Shown piece after piece: positions 23,509 through 33,193 of a stretch of 64,000 nucleotides of DNA. The notes beneath the pieces were generated by a model. The model made no database searches and was not told the origin of the DNA. It saw nothing but the letters and a program-made list of their open reading frames with translations. Origin of the DNA: Pseudomonadota bacterium (GTDB taxonomy: Bacteria; Pseudomonadota; Alphaproteobacteria; Rhizobiales; JAKPQE01). Within the stretch, counting starts at the first letter, position 1, and every line of letters begins with the position of its first letter. The position numbers and the translations under genes were made by a program. The DNA is taken from the NCBI GenBank assembly GCA_029572955.1, contig JAKPQE010000020.1, forward strand, positions 1 to 64,000, given 5' to 3'.

Positions 23509-24660
23509 TCAGGCGACGCGCCGGCCCTCGCGCCAGACCTCGCGCACGATCGGCACGCCCGAACCGTCGTCGGCGACGCGCACGATATCGGCGCGCCGTC
23601 CCGGCTCGAGCCGGCCGCGATCGGCAAGGCCGACCGCCTCGGCCGGATTGGCGGTGACGAGGCGGATCGCATCGGCCAGCGACAGTTCGCGGGCGAGGCG
23701 CGGCAGCACGAAGGCCGCCTGGACGAGGCTGAACGGCACGTAGTCGGAGGACAGCACGTCGAGCAGGCCCTGATGGGCGAGTTCGAGGGCCGAGACGTTG
23801 CCGGAATGCGAGCCGCCGCGCACGACATTCGGCGCGCCCATCAGCACCTTGAGGCCGTTCTCATGGGCAACACGCGCGGCCTCGACGGTCGTCGGGAACT
23901 CGGCGATGGCGACGCCGTCGCCGATCGCCTCGCGGACATGGGCGGGCGTCGCGTCGTCATGGCTGGCGAGCACGATGCCGGCCTCGTTGCAGGCGGCGAC
24001 GACGGAGGAGCGATTGGCCGCCGAATAGAGCGAATGCATGCGCAGCCGCTCCTCGATGAAAGCATCCATCTCGGTGTCCGACATGCCGGACTTGCCCTGG
24101 TAGTACTCCTTGAACTTGTCGAGGCGCACGAACTGGCGCTGGCCCGGCGTGTGGTCCATCAGCGAGACGAGCCGCACGTTCGGATCGGCGAAGAAGGGCT
24201 CGGCCTCCTCGGCGGCATCGCTCGCCGAGAGTTCGCAGCGCAGATGGATGAGATGGTCGGCGCGCAGGCGACCGGCGCCGCGGGCGCCGTCGATGGCGAC
24301 GGCGAGGGTGCGCATTTCGCGGCCGAGCTGCTTGGAATCGGCGTCCGAGCCGACGCGGAGCGCATCGAACACGGTGGTGATGCCGGACGAGACGATCTGG
24401 GCGTCGTGCGCCTGGATCGCCGCGATCGGGTTCCAGCGCACGCCGGGGCGCGGCGCGTAGTGGCTTTCCAGATGGTCGGTGTGCAATTCGACGAGACCCG
24501 GAACGAGATAGTCGCCGGCGCAGTCGATGCCGGCGGCGACGCTCCCCTCGGAGATCTCGGCAACGCGCCCGTCACGGGCGACGAGGGTGCCCTCGACGAC
24601 GCCGTCGACGAGCACGATGCGGGCGTTGGTCAGCACCAGTTCGGTGGCGGTGGCGGTCAT
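23509..24660 (-). CDS. phnM: Alpha-D-ribose 1-methylphosphonate 5-triphosphate diphosphatase PhnM
   Basis: A 383-residue amidohydrolase-superfamily enzyme that removes pyrophosphate from ribose 1-methylphosphonate 5-triphosphate, giving the substrate of C-P lyase. The metal-binding motif is visible as HTDHLESHYAPRPGVRWNP, and MDHTPGQRQFVRLDKFKEYY plus VLASHDDATPAHVREAI are family hallmarks. The C-terminal LADAIRLVTANPAEAVGLAD block is the usual amidohydrolase end. It lies between phnE and phnN on the same strand. Length is normal. Confidence 0.93.
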   Translation of the reverse strand: MTATATELVLTNARIVLVDGVVEGTLVARDGRVAEISEGSVAAGIDCAGDYLVPGLVELHTDHLESHYAPRPGVRWNPIAAIQAHDAQIVSSGITTVFDALRVGSDADSKQLGREMRTLAVAIDGARGAGRLRADHLIHLRCELSASDAAEEAEPFFADPNVRLVSLMDHTPGQRQFVRLDKFKEYYQGKSGMSDTEMDAFIEERLRMHSLYSAANRSSVVAACNEAGIVLASHDDATPAHVREAIGDGVAIAEFPTTVEAARVAHENGLKVLMGAPNVVRGGSHSGNVSALELAHQGLLDVLSSDYVPFSLVQAAFVLPRLARELSLADAIRLVTANPAEAVGLADRGRLEPGRRADIVRVADDGSGVPIVREVWREGRRVA

Positions 24661-24769
24661 CTGGCGTCATCCTCTGTACCCGGCGGCGGCCGGCGAAGGC
24701 GGCAGGACAAGACTGTTGCGCAAAACACGGGGAGCGGCGCCGGCATCGCTGCCGGAGCCGGTCCGTCAC

Positions 24770-25567
24770 TCAGATCACCAGCTTGCGGAGCTGCTGGGAG
24801 AGAATGTCGACGAGCGACACGGTGAGGACGACGACGAGGATGATCGCCGCCGTCTCGGCGTACATGAAGCCGCGGATCGACTCGAAAAGGATCTGGCCGA
24901 TGCCGCCGGCGCCGACGAGGCCGAGCACCGTCGCCGAGCGCACATTGGTCTCGAAACGGTAGAGCGAGAACGAGATCCACAGCGGCGCGACCTGCGGCAC
25001 GACCCCGTAGACGATCTCCTGGAGCTTGCTCGCGCCGGTGGCGCGGATGCCCTCGACCGGGCGCGGATCGATCGCCTCGACCGCCTCGGAAAAGAGCTTG
25101 GCGACGATGCCGAGATTGTGGACGAAGAGCGCCATGACGCCGGCGAAGGGGCCGAGGCCGACGGCGACGACGAACAGCACCGCAAAGACGATCTCGTTGA
25201 TGGCGCGGGCCGCGTCCATGGCGCGCCGGACCGGCTGGACGATCCACACCGGCGCGATGTTGTTGGAAGACAGAAGCGCGAAGGGAATGCCGAAGACGAC
25301 CGACAGGAAGGTGCCCCAGATGGCGATCTGCACGGTCAGCACCATCTCCTCGATGTAGATGTCGAGGTCGCGGAAGTTCGGCTCGAGGAAGCCGCCGGCA
25401 TATTCGGCCATGTTGGCCGCATCGGTAAAAAGGTTCGGCCAGCGATAGACCTCGGCCGGGAAATAGCCCCAGGCGAGCAGGCCGAGGACGACCGCCCACA
25501 TCAGCCAGCGATAGGCCCGCCGGCCGAGATCCTCGCGGGGGATTTCCAGTACGGCTGACTTCTGCAT
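24770..25567 (-). CDS. phnE: Phosphonate ABC transporter permease PhnE
   Basis: A 265-residue permease from ATG 25567 (a TTG at 25582 would add five residues). It has an N-terminal segment [20 protein letters not shown], five or six membrane helices and the EAA-type loop [20 protein letters not shown], with [20 protein letters not shown] near the end. It is the membrane part of the PhnCDE importer for phosphonates. Many relatives carry two phnE genes; only one is present here. An intercistronic hairpin separates it from phnD. Confidence 0.92.
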   Translation of the reverse strand: MQKSAVLEIPREDLGRRAYRWLMWAVVLGLLAWGYFPAEVYRWPNLFTDAANMAEYAGGFLEPNFRDLDIYIEEMVLTVQIAIWGTFLSVVFGIPFALLSSNNIAPVWIVQPVRRAMDAARAINEIVFAVLFVVAVGLGPFAGVMALFVHNLGIVAKLFSEAVEAIDPRPVEGIRATGASKLQEIVYGVVPQVAPLWISFSLYRFETNVRSATVLGLVGAGGIGQILFESIRGFMYAETAAIILVVVLTVSLVDILSQQLRKLVI

Positions 25568-25595
25568 GGCACGTCGTCCCAATCACGAAAGGAAG

Positions 25596-25620
25596 CGGCG
25601 CCGGTTCATCACCGGCGCCG
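25596..25620 (-). terminator. Intercistronic hairpin between phnD and phnE
   Basis: A perfect 10-bp stem CGGCGCCGGT / ACCGGCGCCG with a 5-base loop lies in the 68-bp gap between the phnD stop and the phnE start. No U-run follows on the minus strand, so it is more likely an mRNA-stabilising or partial attenuation element that keeps the binding protein mRNA more abundant than the permease mRNA. Confidence 0.5.
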
Positions 25621-25635
25621 TATCTGGCATCTGCG

Positions 25636-26634
25636 TCAGGCCTGCGGAACCTTGGCCATCAGCTCTTCGATCTTGACCTTCTCGACCTCGAGCTTGTCGA
25701 TCTCGGCCTTCTTCTCCTCGGCCGACATCTTCTCGTCGCCCTGGATCTTGAAGATCTGCTTGGAGATCGCGAGGATCCGGATCGGGTAGAGCTGGGCGTC
25801 CGACGACGGCTTGAACGGCGCCCACTGCAGGTCGGAGAGGATCTTGCGGGCCTTCTCGACTTCTTCCGGGGTGCCCTGGCGGCCATAGCTCATGATGAAG
25901 GTGTAGAGCTTGTCCCTGGTCGCCTGATCGAGGTCCTTCTTCCAGACCAGCGGATCGGACGGGATCAGCGGCGACTGCCAGAGGATCTTGATGTTGCCGC
26001 GGGCTTCCGGATTGGTCGCCTCGAGACGGCGCATGTTCTCGGTGTTGTTGGTGGCGACGTCGACCTGCTTGTTGGCGACGGCGAGGGCGTTCGCCTCGTG
26101 GTTGGCGTTGCGCACGGTCTTGAAGCAGGTCTTCGGGTCGACGTTGTTCTTGGCGAAGACGAAGGTGGTCGGGACGAGGAAACCCGAGGTCGAGTTCGGG
26201 TCGCCGAGGCCGAAGTCGAGCGTGCCGTCGCACTTCAGGACGTCCTCGAGATTGTTCAGCGGGCTGTCCTTGTGGGCGATCAGCAGCGACCAGTAGCCGG
26301 GGTTGCCCTCGTTGTCGACGGTCTGGGCGAAGACTTCGCCGCCGGCGCGGTCGACCGCTTCCATGCCCGACTTGTTGCCGTACCAGGCGACCTGGACCTT
26401 GCCGAAACGCATGCCCTCGATGATGCCGGCATAGTCCGAGGCGAAGAACGGATTGATCTTGAGGCCGGTCTGCCGGGACATCTCCTCGAGGAACGGCACC
26501 CAGTTGGTCTTCAGGTTCTGGGTCGTCTCGGTGGAGATGATGCCGAAGTTGATTTCGGTCGTCTCGGCGGCGGCCGGAGCGGCGAGCGCCGTGGCCATGG
26601 CGAGCGCCATCGCGCCCTTGGCGAAGAAGTTCAT
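25636..26634 (-). CDS. phnD: Phosphonate ABC transporter, periplasmic binding protein PhnD
   Basis: A 332-residue binding protein from ATG 26634, preceded by GGAGG. Its signal peptide MNFFAKGAMALAMATALAAP is followed by a mature PhnD pattern: INFGIISTETTQNLKTNWVP, then FASDYAGIIEGMRFGKVQVA and WYGNKSGMEAVDRAGGEVFA, with GDPNSTSGFLVPTTFVFAKN contributing to the ligand cleft. The C-terminus is a charged helix (GDEKMSAEEKKAEIDKLEVE). It captures phosphonates such as 2-aminoethylphosphonate for PhnE and PhnC. Confidence 0.93.
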   Translation of the reverse strand: MNFFAKGAMALAMATALAAPAAAETTEINFGIISTETTQNLKTNWVPFLEEMSRQTGLKINPFFASDYAGIIEGMRFGKVQVAWYGNKSGMEAVDRAGGEVFAQTVDNEGNPGYWSLLIAHKDSPLNNLEDVLKCDGTLDFGLGDPNSTSGFLVPTTFVFAKNNVDPKTCFKTVRNANHEANALAVANKQVDVATNNTENMRRLEATNPEARGNIKILWQSPLIPSDPLVWKKDLDQATRDKLYTFIMSYGRQGTPEEVEKARKILSDLQWAPFKPSSDAQLYPIRILAISKQIFKIQGDEKMSAEEKKAEIDKLEVEKVKIEELMAKVPQA

Positions 26635-26683
26635 CGGATTGCCTCCTGCTGGGGTCTCGATCGTCTGCAGCTGTGATACGGAC

Positions 26684-27523
26684 TCAGGCTCCGGCGAATG
26701 CCGGAACCGCCGTCGCGACCGGCCGCGATCTCGCGGCGATCGGCCCTTCGGGAAGAACCAGCTCCGCGCTGGCCTCGCCGTAGAGTTCGCAAAGAAAATC
26801 GTCGGTGAGCGCGCTCGAGGGGCCGTCATAGGCGACCTCGCCGTCGCGCAGCGCGATGGTCCGGGGGCAGAACCGGCGCGCATATTCGACCTGGTGCAGC
26901 GAGACGACGACGGTGATGCCGTCGTTCTCGTTGATCTCGGTCAGGGTTTCCATGACGCGCCGGGCGGAGGCCGGATCGAGCGAGGCGATCGGCTCGTCGG
27001 CAAGGATCGCCCGCGCGCCCTGGACGAGGGCCCGGGCGATCGCGGCGCGCTGCTGCTGGCCGCCGGAGAGCGTCGAGGCGCGCTGCATCGCCGTGTCGGC
27101 GATGCCGACCCGGTGCAGCGCCTTCATGCCGCCGGTCTTCTCGTCGCGATTGAAGAGCCCGAGCGTGCCGCGCCAGGACGGGATCTGGCCGAGCAGGCCG
27201 ACGAGCACGTTGGTCAGCACCGAGAGGCGGGAGACGAGGTTGAACTGCTGGAAGATGACGCCGACCTGGCGGCGCACGGCGCGCGCCTCGCGCTTGAGGC
27301 GGCCGCCCGACTGCACCACCTGGCCGCCGACGACGATCTCGCTCGGGCTGTCGGCATTGCCTTTTTCAAGGCCGATCAAATGACGCATCAGCGTCGACTT
27401 GCCCGAACCCGAGGCGCCGATCAGCGCCACCATCTCGCCCGAGGCGACCGACAGGGAGACATCGCGCAGCGCTTCCTTGCGCCCGAACGATTTGGAAAGC
27501 CCATGTACTGCGATCGCCGTCAT
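26684..27523 (-). CDS. phnC: Phosphonate ABC transporter ATPase PhnC
   Basis: A 279-residue ATPase. Walker A is GASGSGKST (residues 36-44), the signature [17 protein letters not shown], and Walker [14 protein letters not shown]. The family segment [20 protein letters not shown], which is typical of PhnC, is present. It is the first gene of the phnCDEMN group; a candidate Pho box lies 70-85 bp upstream. The C-terminal 30 residues ([20 protein letters not shown]) are an extra tail. phnD follows 49 bp later. Confidence 0.93.
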   Translation of the reverse strand: MTAIAVHGLSKSFGRKEALRDVSLSVASGEMVALIGASGSGKSTLMRHLIGLEKGNADSPSEIVVGGQVVQSGGRLKREARAVRRQVGVIFQQFNLVSRLSVLTNVLVGLLGQIPSWRGTLGLFNRDEKTGGMKALHRVGIADTAMQRASTLSGGQQQRAAIARALVQGARAILADEPIASLDPASARRVMETLTEINENDGITVVVSLHQVEYARRFCPRTIALRDGEVAYDGPSSALTDDFLCELYGEASAELVLPEGPIAARSRPVATAVPAFAGA

Positions 27524-27959
27524 GTCCCGCTCCCTGCCCTTGTCATGGGCAGCGGATAGCGGGGTTTTGTGTCAGCCTGACAAACCAGCCGTGACGGTTC
27601 GGTGACGAGGCCCGGATTGCGGCGCAAAGTCCGCCGCGAAACGCTGCCGGATCGGCCGCGGCCAGGATCCGCGCTCGTCGGCCACAGGGTTGAAAAGCGG
27701 TGCGGCAAGGCGCAGATTGGACGTGGTGTTCCACGAACAGGAAAGGGCGTTTTGTGATTGCCATTGTGTCTCGTCGGCATGGGCGCGCCTGACCGGAGTT
27801 CGAGCCGGAGCTGACGGCTCCGAAGATCGCAAATCCGGAAATCCCGCCCCAGGCCGTCCGCAACGCCGGACCCGACCGACTGTCGGTTCCGCGTGTTTTC
27901 TTGCGCCTTGAATTGCCGGACCTGCCCTCGCGCGGGAGACGGCGACGGGAAAGAGACCA
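27524..27959. other. Shared promoter region of phnC and rsgA (gene-less)
   Basis: This 436-bp stretch lies between two divergent genes and holds no supportable coding frame. It must contain the phnC promoter (minus strand) and the rsgA promoter (plus strand). The phnC side carries a candidate Pho box, listed separately. On the rsgA side the only ribosome-binding-like bases are GGGAAAGAG just before the ATG. No hairpin terminator or repeat was seen. Confidence 0.5.
27591..27607 (-). promoter_or_regulatory. Candidate Pho box upstream of phnC
   Basis: On the minus strand CGTCAC occurs twice with starts 11 bp apart (CGTCAC-cgaac-CGTCAC), the spacing of PhoB half-sites. It lies about 70 bp before the phnC start. 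The half-sites differ from the ideal TGTCAT by one or two bases each. PhoB itself is encoded at 59589. Activation of phnCDEMN under phosphate starvation is inferred. Confidence 0.55.
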
Positions 27960-29012
27960 ATGACACTTCAACTCGCCGAGCTGGCCGCCTTCGGCTGGCA
28001 GAACAGTGACACCGCTGAGCTTTCAGCCGACGAAATCGAGACCTGCCGACCGGTTCGCGTCGTCGCCGTCGAGCGTTCGGGCCTGCGCATCGCCGGTCCG
28101 GGGATCGACACCGGGATTCCCCCATTCCGGTCCGGTGAAGACGAGGAAGGCGCCGCGACGGTCGGCGACTGGCTGCTCCTCGACGGCGAGGCCCTGCGGC
28201 CGCGCCGCCTCCTGCCGCGCAAGAGCCTGCTGAAGCGGCGCGCGCCGGGCACGGGCCGGCAGATCCAGCTGATCGCGGCCAATGTCGACGTGCTGTTCAT
28301 CGTCACGTCGTGCAACCAGGACTTCAACATCGCCCGCCTCGAGCGCTATCTCGCCCTCGCGCGGGAGGCCGGCGCGCTGCCGGTGATCCTGTTGACGAAA
28401 GCCGATCTCGCCGACGATGCCGGCACCTATGCGAGCGCGGCGGCCGATGGCCTGCCCGGCGTCTTCGTCGCCGCCATCGATGCCCGGTCGGCGGCGGTCG
28501 GCGGGCAGTTGCTGCCCTATTGGCGCGCCGGCCAGACCGCGGCCCTCGTCGGCTCGTCGGGGGTCGGCAAGTCGACCCTCGTCAACACGCTCCTCGGGCG
28601 TGACGAGATCGCCACCGCCGGCATCCGCGAGGACGACGACAAGGGCCGCCACACGACCACCAGCCGCGCCCTCTACCGGCTGGCGAACGGTGCCTGGCTG
28701 GTCGATACGCCGGGGATGCGCGAATTGCAGCTGACGGATGCGGAATTCGGCATTTCCGCCGTGTTCGAGGACATCGTCGCCCTTGCCGGGGATTGCCGGT
28801 TCGGCGACTGCCGCCACGAGGGAGAGCCGGGATGCGCGGTCCGGGCGGCGATCGAGGCCGGCGACCTCGACCCGGCGCGGCTCGCACGCTGGCAGAAGCT
28901 CCATCGGGAAGAGACGCACAACAGCGCCAGCCTCGCCGAGAGGCGGGCCAAGGACCGCAAGTTCGGCAAGATGGTGAAACGCGCCATGGCCGAGAAGCGA
29001 CAGCGCGAATAG
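27960..29012 (+). CDS. rsgA: Ribosome small-subunit-dependent GTPase RsgA (YjeQ)
   Basis: A 350-residue circularly permuted GTPase that checks late 30S subunit maturation. It has an N-terminal OB fold, the G4 motif in VILLTKADLAD, then the P-loop GSSGVGKST (198-206), GRHTTTSRALYRLANGAWLV and DTPGMRELQ. The C-terminal zinc site is CRFGDCRHEGEPGCAV. All motifs are intact. It lies on the + strand between two minus-strand phn operons, so it interrupts an otherwise continuous phosphonate cluster. No functional link to phosphonates is known. Confidence 0.93.
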   Translation: MTLQLAELAAFGWQNSDTAELSADEIETCRPVRVVAVERSGLRIAGPGIDTGIPPFRSGEDEEGAATVGDWLLLDGEALRPRRLLPRKSLLKRRAPGTGRQIQLIAANVDVLFIVTSCNQDFNIARLERYLALAREAGALPVILLTKADLADDAGTYASAAADGLPGVFVAAIDARSAAVGGQLLPYWRAGQTAALVGSSGVGKSTLVNTLLGRDEIATAGIREDDDKGRHTTTSRALYRLANGAWLVDTPGMRELQLTDAEFGISAVFEDIVALAGDCRFGDCRHEGEPGCAVRAAIEAGDLDPARLARWQKLHREETHNSASLAERRAKDRKFGKMVKRAMAEKRQRE

Positions 29013-29031
29013 CGCCGCGGGCGGCGAGGGC

Positions 29032-29670
29032 TCAGGCCGGCGCTTCGTACTTCTCGAGGAACGCCTCGACGGAAAGGTCGCGGAAATCGTCGAGCGCGGC
29101 GCCGATCCGCTCGTGTTCCCAGTCCCACCAGGCCAGCCGCTGCAGGCGCGCGGCGATATCGGCCGGGAAGCGCTGGCGGATCGGCCGGGCCGGCACGCCG
29201 CCGACGATCGTGTAGGGCGGAACGTCGCGCGAGACGACGGCGCCCGAACCAATCACCGCGCCGTCGCCGACGACGACGCCCGGCAGGATGGTCGCGCCAT
29301 GGCCGATCCAGACGTCGTTGCCGACGACGACCGCGTTGTCGCGGCGCCAGGAAAAGACCCCGGCGTCGAAATCGCGGCCGGGCCAGTAGTCGGCGGAGCG
29401 ATAGGTGAGGTGGTGTTGGGTGGCGCGCCAGGTCGGATGATTGGAGGCGTTGATGCGGACCGCCGAGGCGATCGAGCAGAACTTGCCGATCTCGGCGAAC
29501 ATCACGTCGCCGTCGCGCATGATGTAGCTGTAGTCGCCGAGGCGGCAGTGGCTGAGGAGCGTGCGCTCGCCGACCTCGGTGTAGCGGCCGAGCTCGGCCT
29601 CGACGAGTTCGGCATCGAGCGCGACATGGGGCTCGATGCCGAGGCGGGTCGGTGCGGCCGCGGCGCTCAT
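29032..29670 (-). CDS. Hexapeptide-repeat acetyltransferase of the phosphonate cluster
   Basis: A 212-residue left-handed beta-helix acetyltransferase of the chloramphenicol/virginiamycin acetyltransferase-like family, close to the phn-linked group (TIGR03308 type). It shows [40 protein letters not shown] and the catalytic-site segment [20 protein letters not shown], then [20 protein letters not shown]. Start ATG 29670 overlaps the phnL stop as ATGA; the frame extends upstream without homology. It probably acetylates aminoalkylphosphonates or an intermediate, as PhnO does in enterobacteria with an unrelated fold; the substrate is not proved. Confidence 0.85.
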   Translation of the reverse strand: MSAAAAPTRLGIEPHVALDAELVEAELGRYTEVGERTLLSHCRLGDYSYIMRDGDVMFAEIGKFCSIASAVRINASNHPTWRATQHHLTYRSADYWPGRDFDAGVFSWRRDNAVVVGNDVWIGHGATILPGVVVGDGAVIGSGAVVSRDVPPYTIVGGVPARPIRQRFPADIAARLQRLAWWDWEHERIGAALDDFRDLSVEAFLEKYEAPA

Positions 29671-30374
29671 GCGGCCATCTCGGCGGCGAAGGTCGCCACG
29701 TCGACAACGACGTCGGCGACCCGGTCGCGCACGTCGGCGTCGTGGAAGATGCCGACAATGGCGGTGCCGGCGGCCTTCTTCTCGTCGATGAGGCGGACGA
29801 CGGCGTCGCGATTGGCCGCGTCGAGCGAGGCGGTCGGCTCGTCGAGAAGGAGGATCGGGCGCTCGGCGGCAAAGCCGCGGGCGATGTTGACCCGCTGCTG
29901 CTCGCCGCCCGAGAAGGTCGCCGGTGGCAGGCGCCAGAGCCGGGCCGGCACGTTGAGCGCGGCAAGCAGCTCGCCGGCGCGCGCCTCGGCGGCGGCCTCG
30001 TCGGCGCCTTCCTCGATCAGCGGTTCCTTGACGAGGTCGAGGGTCGAGACGCGCGGGATGACCCTGAGGAACTGGCTGACATAGCCGAGCGTCGTGCGCC
30101 GCAGCTCGATGATCTCGCGCGGCGCGGCGGTCACGATGTCGACCGTGCCGGTGTCGGCATGGACGAGGATCTCGCCGCGCTCGCAGCGGTAATTGCCGTA
30201 GACCATCTTCAGGATCGAGCTCTTGCCGGCGCCCGAGGGACCGCCGAGCACGACGCACTCGCCGGCGGCGGCGGCGAACGAGACATTGGCGATGACCGGC
30301 AGGCGCAGCCCGCCCTGGAGATGCAGGGTGAAGGACTTGGCGACGTCGAAAAGCTCGAGCCTCGGCAGTTTCAT
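29667..30374 (-). CDS. phnL: C-P lyase accessory ABC protein PhnL
   Basis: A 235-residue ABC-type ATPase of the C-P lyase machinery. It starts [20 protein letters not shown], with Walker [11 protein letters not shown] (44-53), the signature [20 protein letters not shown] and Walker [13 protein letters not shown]. Despite the ABC fold it is not a transporter component; PhnK and PhnL act on the PhnGHIJ core, and PhnL is needed for methylphosphonate ribosylation with PhnG, H and I. It follows phnK by 10 bp and overlaps the acetyltransferase gene. Confidence 0.93.
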   Translation of the reverse strand: MKLPRLELFDVAKSFTLHLQGGLRLPVIANVSFAAAAGECVVLGGPSGAGKSSILKMVYGNYRCERGEILVHADTGTVDIVTAAPREIIELRRTTLGYVSQFLRVIPRVSTLDLVKEPLIEEGADEAAAEARAGELLAALNVPARLWRLPPATFSGGEQQRVNIARGFAAERPILLLDEPTASLDAANRDAVVRLIDEKKAAGTAIVGIFHDADVRDRVADVVVDVATFAAEMAA

Positions 30375-30384
30375 CGGTTCGCCC

Positions 30385-31176
30385 TCATACCTGCAGGATC
30401 GACGAGACGAGAAGCTGGGTGTAGGCGGCCTGCGGATCGTCGAGCACCTGATCGGTCAGGCCTTCCTCGATCACCTCGCCGCCCTTCATCACCAGCATGC
30501 GATGGGAGAGCAGCCGGGCGACCGCGAGGTCGTGGGTGACGACGATCGCCGAGAGGCCGAGATCGGCGACGAGGCCGCGCAACAGGTCGAGCAGGCGCGC
30601 CTGGACCGAGACGTCGAGGCCGCCGGTCGGCTCGTCCATGAAGACGAGGCGCGGGCCGGTGACGAGATTGCGGGCGATCTGCAGGCGCTGGCGCATACCG
30701 CCGGAGAAGGAGCGCGGATCGTCGTCGACGCGATCGGCGGCGATCTCGACCCGGCCGAGCCAGTCGGTCGCGGTTTCGCGGATGTGGCCGTAATGGCGCT
30801 CGCCGACCGCCATCAGCCGCTCGCCGACATTGCCGCCGGCCGAGACCGTCATGCGCAGCCCGTCGATCGGGTTCTGATGGACGAAGCCCCAGTCGGTCCG
30901 CATCAGGAGGCGGCGTTCGGCGTCCGACAGGGCGTGCAGGTCGCGCATGCGGCCATCGCGCATGCGGTATTCGATGACGCCGGCGGTCGGCACGACCCGG
31001 GTCGCGAGGCAATTGAGCAGCGTCGTCTTGCCCGACCCGGATTCGCCGACGATCGCCAGCACCTCGCCGGGCCAGAGCTCGAAGCCGATGTCGCGGCAAC
31101 CGACCCGATCGCCGTAGAACTTGGTGATGCCGCTCGCCCTGAGGAGCGGTCCGCCCTTAGCGCCCGGACCGGTCAC
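30385..31176 (-). CDS. phnK: C-P lyase accessory ABC protein PhnK
   Basis: A 263-residue ABC-type ATPase. The start is GTG 31176, which overlaps the phnJ stop as GTGA and has GGAGG 7-8 bases upstream. Walker A is GESGSGKTT (44-52); the family segment LMRTDWGFVHQNPIDGLRMT, signature SFSGGMRQRLQIARNLVTGP and Walker B LVFMDEPTGGLDV follow. PhnK binds the PhnGHIJ core near PhnJ and is required for activity. Length is normal. Confidence 0.93.
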   Translation of the reverse strand: MTGPGAKGGPLLRASGITKFYGDRVGCRDIGFELWPGEVLAIVGESGSGKTTLLNCLATRVVPTAGVIEYRMRDGRMRDLHALSDAERRLLMRTDWGFVHQNPIDGLRMTVSAGGNVGERLMAVGERHYGHIRETATDWLGRVEIAADRVDDDPRSFSGGMRQRLQIARNLVTGPRLVFMDEPTGGLDVSVQARLLDLLRGLVADLGLSAIVVTHDLAVARLLSHRMLVMKGGEVIEEGLTDQVLDDPQAAYTQLLVSSILQV

Positions 31177-32081
31177 GATGCGTCCTCCGTCGCGGCTGCC
31201 GCGGCCGCGCCCGACCATGCCGGTGCGCCGGCAAGGGTGCCCTCGTGGCCGGCGGCCCGGCGTTCCTCGCAATGGTCGCTGTCGGAGCAGACGAACATGC
31301 GGCCGCCGGCATCGTCGACGATCACCTCGTCGAGGAAGACGCCCTCGGCACCGCAGAGGGCGCAGGGCGCATCGAATTCCTGGACCGAGAACGGATGGTC
31401 CTCGAAGTCGAGGCTGACGACGTCGGTGTGCGGCGGGATCGCGTAGATGCGCTTCTCGCGGCCCGCCCCGAAAAGCTGCAGGGCCGGCGAGCGATGCATT
31501 TTCGGATTGTCGAATTTCGGCGTCGGCGAGGGATCCATCACGTAGCGGCCGGCGACCTTGACCGGATAAGCGTAGGTCGTGGCGATATGGCCGTGGCGGG
31601 CGATGTCCTCGTAGAGCTTGACGTGCATCAGGCCGTATTCCTCGAGGGCGTGCATCGTCCGCGTCTCGGTCTCGCGCGGCTCGAGGAAGCGCAGCGGCTC
31701 GGGGATCGGCACCTGATAGACGAGGATCTGGCCGGCCGCGAGCGGCGTCTCGGGAATGCGGTGGCGGGTCTGGATGACCGTCGCCGCGTCGGTGCGGGTG
31801 GTGGTGGCGACGCCGCTCGTCTTGACGAAGAAGCCGCGGATCGACACCGCGTTGGTGGTGTCGTCGGAGCCCTGGTCGATGACCTTCAGGACGTCGTCGG
31901 GGCCGATGATCGCCGCCGTCACCTGCACGCCGCCGGTGCCCCAGCCATAGGGCATCGGCATTTCGCGCGAGGCGAACGGCACCTGATAGCCGGGAATGGC
32001 GATGGCCTTGAGGATCGCCCGGCGGATCATCCGCTTGGTCTGCTCGTCGAGATAGGCGAAGTTGTAGGCCCCGGCGCTCAT
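31173..32081 (-). CDS. phnJ: C-P lyase catalytic subunit PhnJ (radical SAM)
   Basis: A 302-residue radical S-adenosylmethionine enzyme that breaks the carbon-phosphorus bond of ribose 1-phosphonate 5-phosphate, releasing the alkane. The four conserved cysteines are at 240, 243, 265 and 271 with the family spacing C-x2-C-x21-C-x5-C (APCALCGAEG, then FVCSDSDHCEER). The N-terminal MSAGAYNFAYLDEQTKRMIR and YGWGTGGVQVTAAIIG are typical. The start at ATG 32081 overlaps the phnI stop as ATGA. A C-terminal alanine-rich tail (GAPAWSGAAAAAATEDAS) is extra. Confidence 0.95.
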   Translation of the reverse strand: MSAGAYNFAYLDEQTKRMIRRAILKAIAIPGYQVPFASREMPMPYGWGTGGVQVTAAIIGPDDVLKVIDQGSDDTTNAVSIRGFFVKTSGVATTTRTDAATVIQTRHRIPETPLAAGQILVYQVPIPEPLRFLEPRETETRTMHALEEYGLMHVKLYEDIARHGHIATTYAYPVKVAGRYVMDPSPTPKFDNPKMHRSPALQLFGAGREKRIYAIPPHTDVVSLDFEDHPFSVQEFDAPCALCGAEGVFLDEVIVDDAGGRMFVCSDSDHCEERRAAGHEGTLAGAPAWSGAAAAAATEDAS

Positions 32082-33190
32082 TCCGCCGCCTCCCGCGCAT
32101 CCTCGCCGGGCTCCTCGACGCGCGCCGCGGCCTGTTCGCGCCGCATCCGGCGAACGAGTTCCAGTTCCGACTGGAAGTCGACATAGTGCGGCAGCTTCAG
32201 GTGCTCGACGAAGCCGGTCGCCTGCACGTTGTCGGAGTGCGAGAGCACGAATTCCTCGTCCTGGGCCGGCGCCGTCAGCTCCTCGCCGAGTTCCTGCCAG
32301 CGCAGCGCCCGGTCGACGAGCGCCATGGCGATCGCCTTGCGCTCGGACTGGCCGAAGACGAGGCCATAGCCGCGGGTGAACTGCGGCGGCACCTTGGCCG
32401 AGCCCTTGAACTGATTGATCATCTGGCACTCCGTGACGGCGATCCGGCCGAGCGGCACGGCAAAGCCGAGGTCCTCGGCGAAGAACTCGACCTCGACCTC
32501 GCCGAAACGGATTTCGCCGGCAAAGGGATGCGAGCGGGCATAGCCGCGCTGGGTCGAATAGCCGAGGGCGAGGAGGAAGCCCTCGTCGCCGCGGGCAAGG
32601 TTCTGCAGGCGCAGGTCGCGATCGGCCGGGAATTCGAGCGGCGCGCGGGTGAGGTCGCCGGGCTCCGCCTCGGGCGCGGCGGCAAGGCTGGTCTCGACGA
32701 GGCCTTCGGCGGCGAGCAGATCGGTGACCCGCGGCGTCTCCTCGCCTGCCGGCTGGCGTTCGGCCGGCGGCGCGGTCTCGCCTTCGGCGGCGAGCGCGAA
32801 ATCGATGAGGCGATGGGTGTAGTCGAAGGTCGGCCCGAGCAGCTGGCCGCCCGGCAGATCCTTGAAGGTCGCCGAGATGCGCCGCTCGATGCGCATCGCG
32901 CCGGTATCGACGGGCTCGCCGGCGCCGAAGCGCGGCAGCGTCGTGCGGTAGGCGCGCACGAGGAAGATCGCCTCGATGAGATCGCCGCGCGCCTGCTTGA
33001 TGGCGAGGGCCGCGAGCTCGCGGTCGTAGAGCGAGCCTTCGGTCATCACCCGGTCGACCGAGAGCGCCAGCTGCTCGACGATCTGCGCCAGCGTCAGGTC
33101 GGGCACCGCGCGATCGCCGCGCCGCCGGTCGGCGAGCAGATCGTGCGCGTTGCGGATCGCCGTCTCGCCACCCTTTACCGCCACATACAT
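32078..33190 (-). CDS. phnI: C-P lyase core subunit PhnI
   Basis: A 370-residue protein starting MYVAVKGGETAIRNAHDLLA, the hallmark of PhnI. It contains EQLALSVDRVMTEGSLYDRE, LPRFGAGEPVDTGAMRIERR and the C-terminal EFVLSHSDNVQATGFVEHLK. In the PhnGHIJK complex it is the nucleosidase that replaces adenine of ATP with the phosphonate, giving ribose 1-phosphonate 5-triphosphate with PhnG, H and L. Length is normal. It lies 3 bp after phnH and overlaps phnJ. Confidence 0.94.
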   Translation of the reverse strand: MYVAVKGGETAIRNAHDLLADRRRGDRAVPDLTLAQIVEQLALSVDRVMTEGSLYDRELAALAIKQARGDLIEAIFLVRAYRTTLPRFGAGEPVDTGAMRIERRISATFKDLPGGQLLGPTFDYTHRLIDFALAAEGETAPPAERQPAGEETPRVTDLLAAEGLVETSLAAAPEAEPGDLTRAPLEFPADRDLRLQNLARGDEGFLLALGYSTQRGYARSHPFAGEIRFGEVEVEFFAEDLGFAVPLGRIAVTECQMINQFKGSAKVPPQFTRGYGLVFGQSERKAIAMALVDRALRWQELGEELTAPAQDEEFVLSHSDNVQATGFVEHLKLPHYVDFQSELELVRRMRREQAAARVEEPGEDAREAAE

Positions 33191-33193
33191 CGC

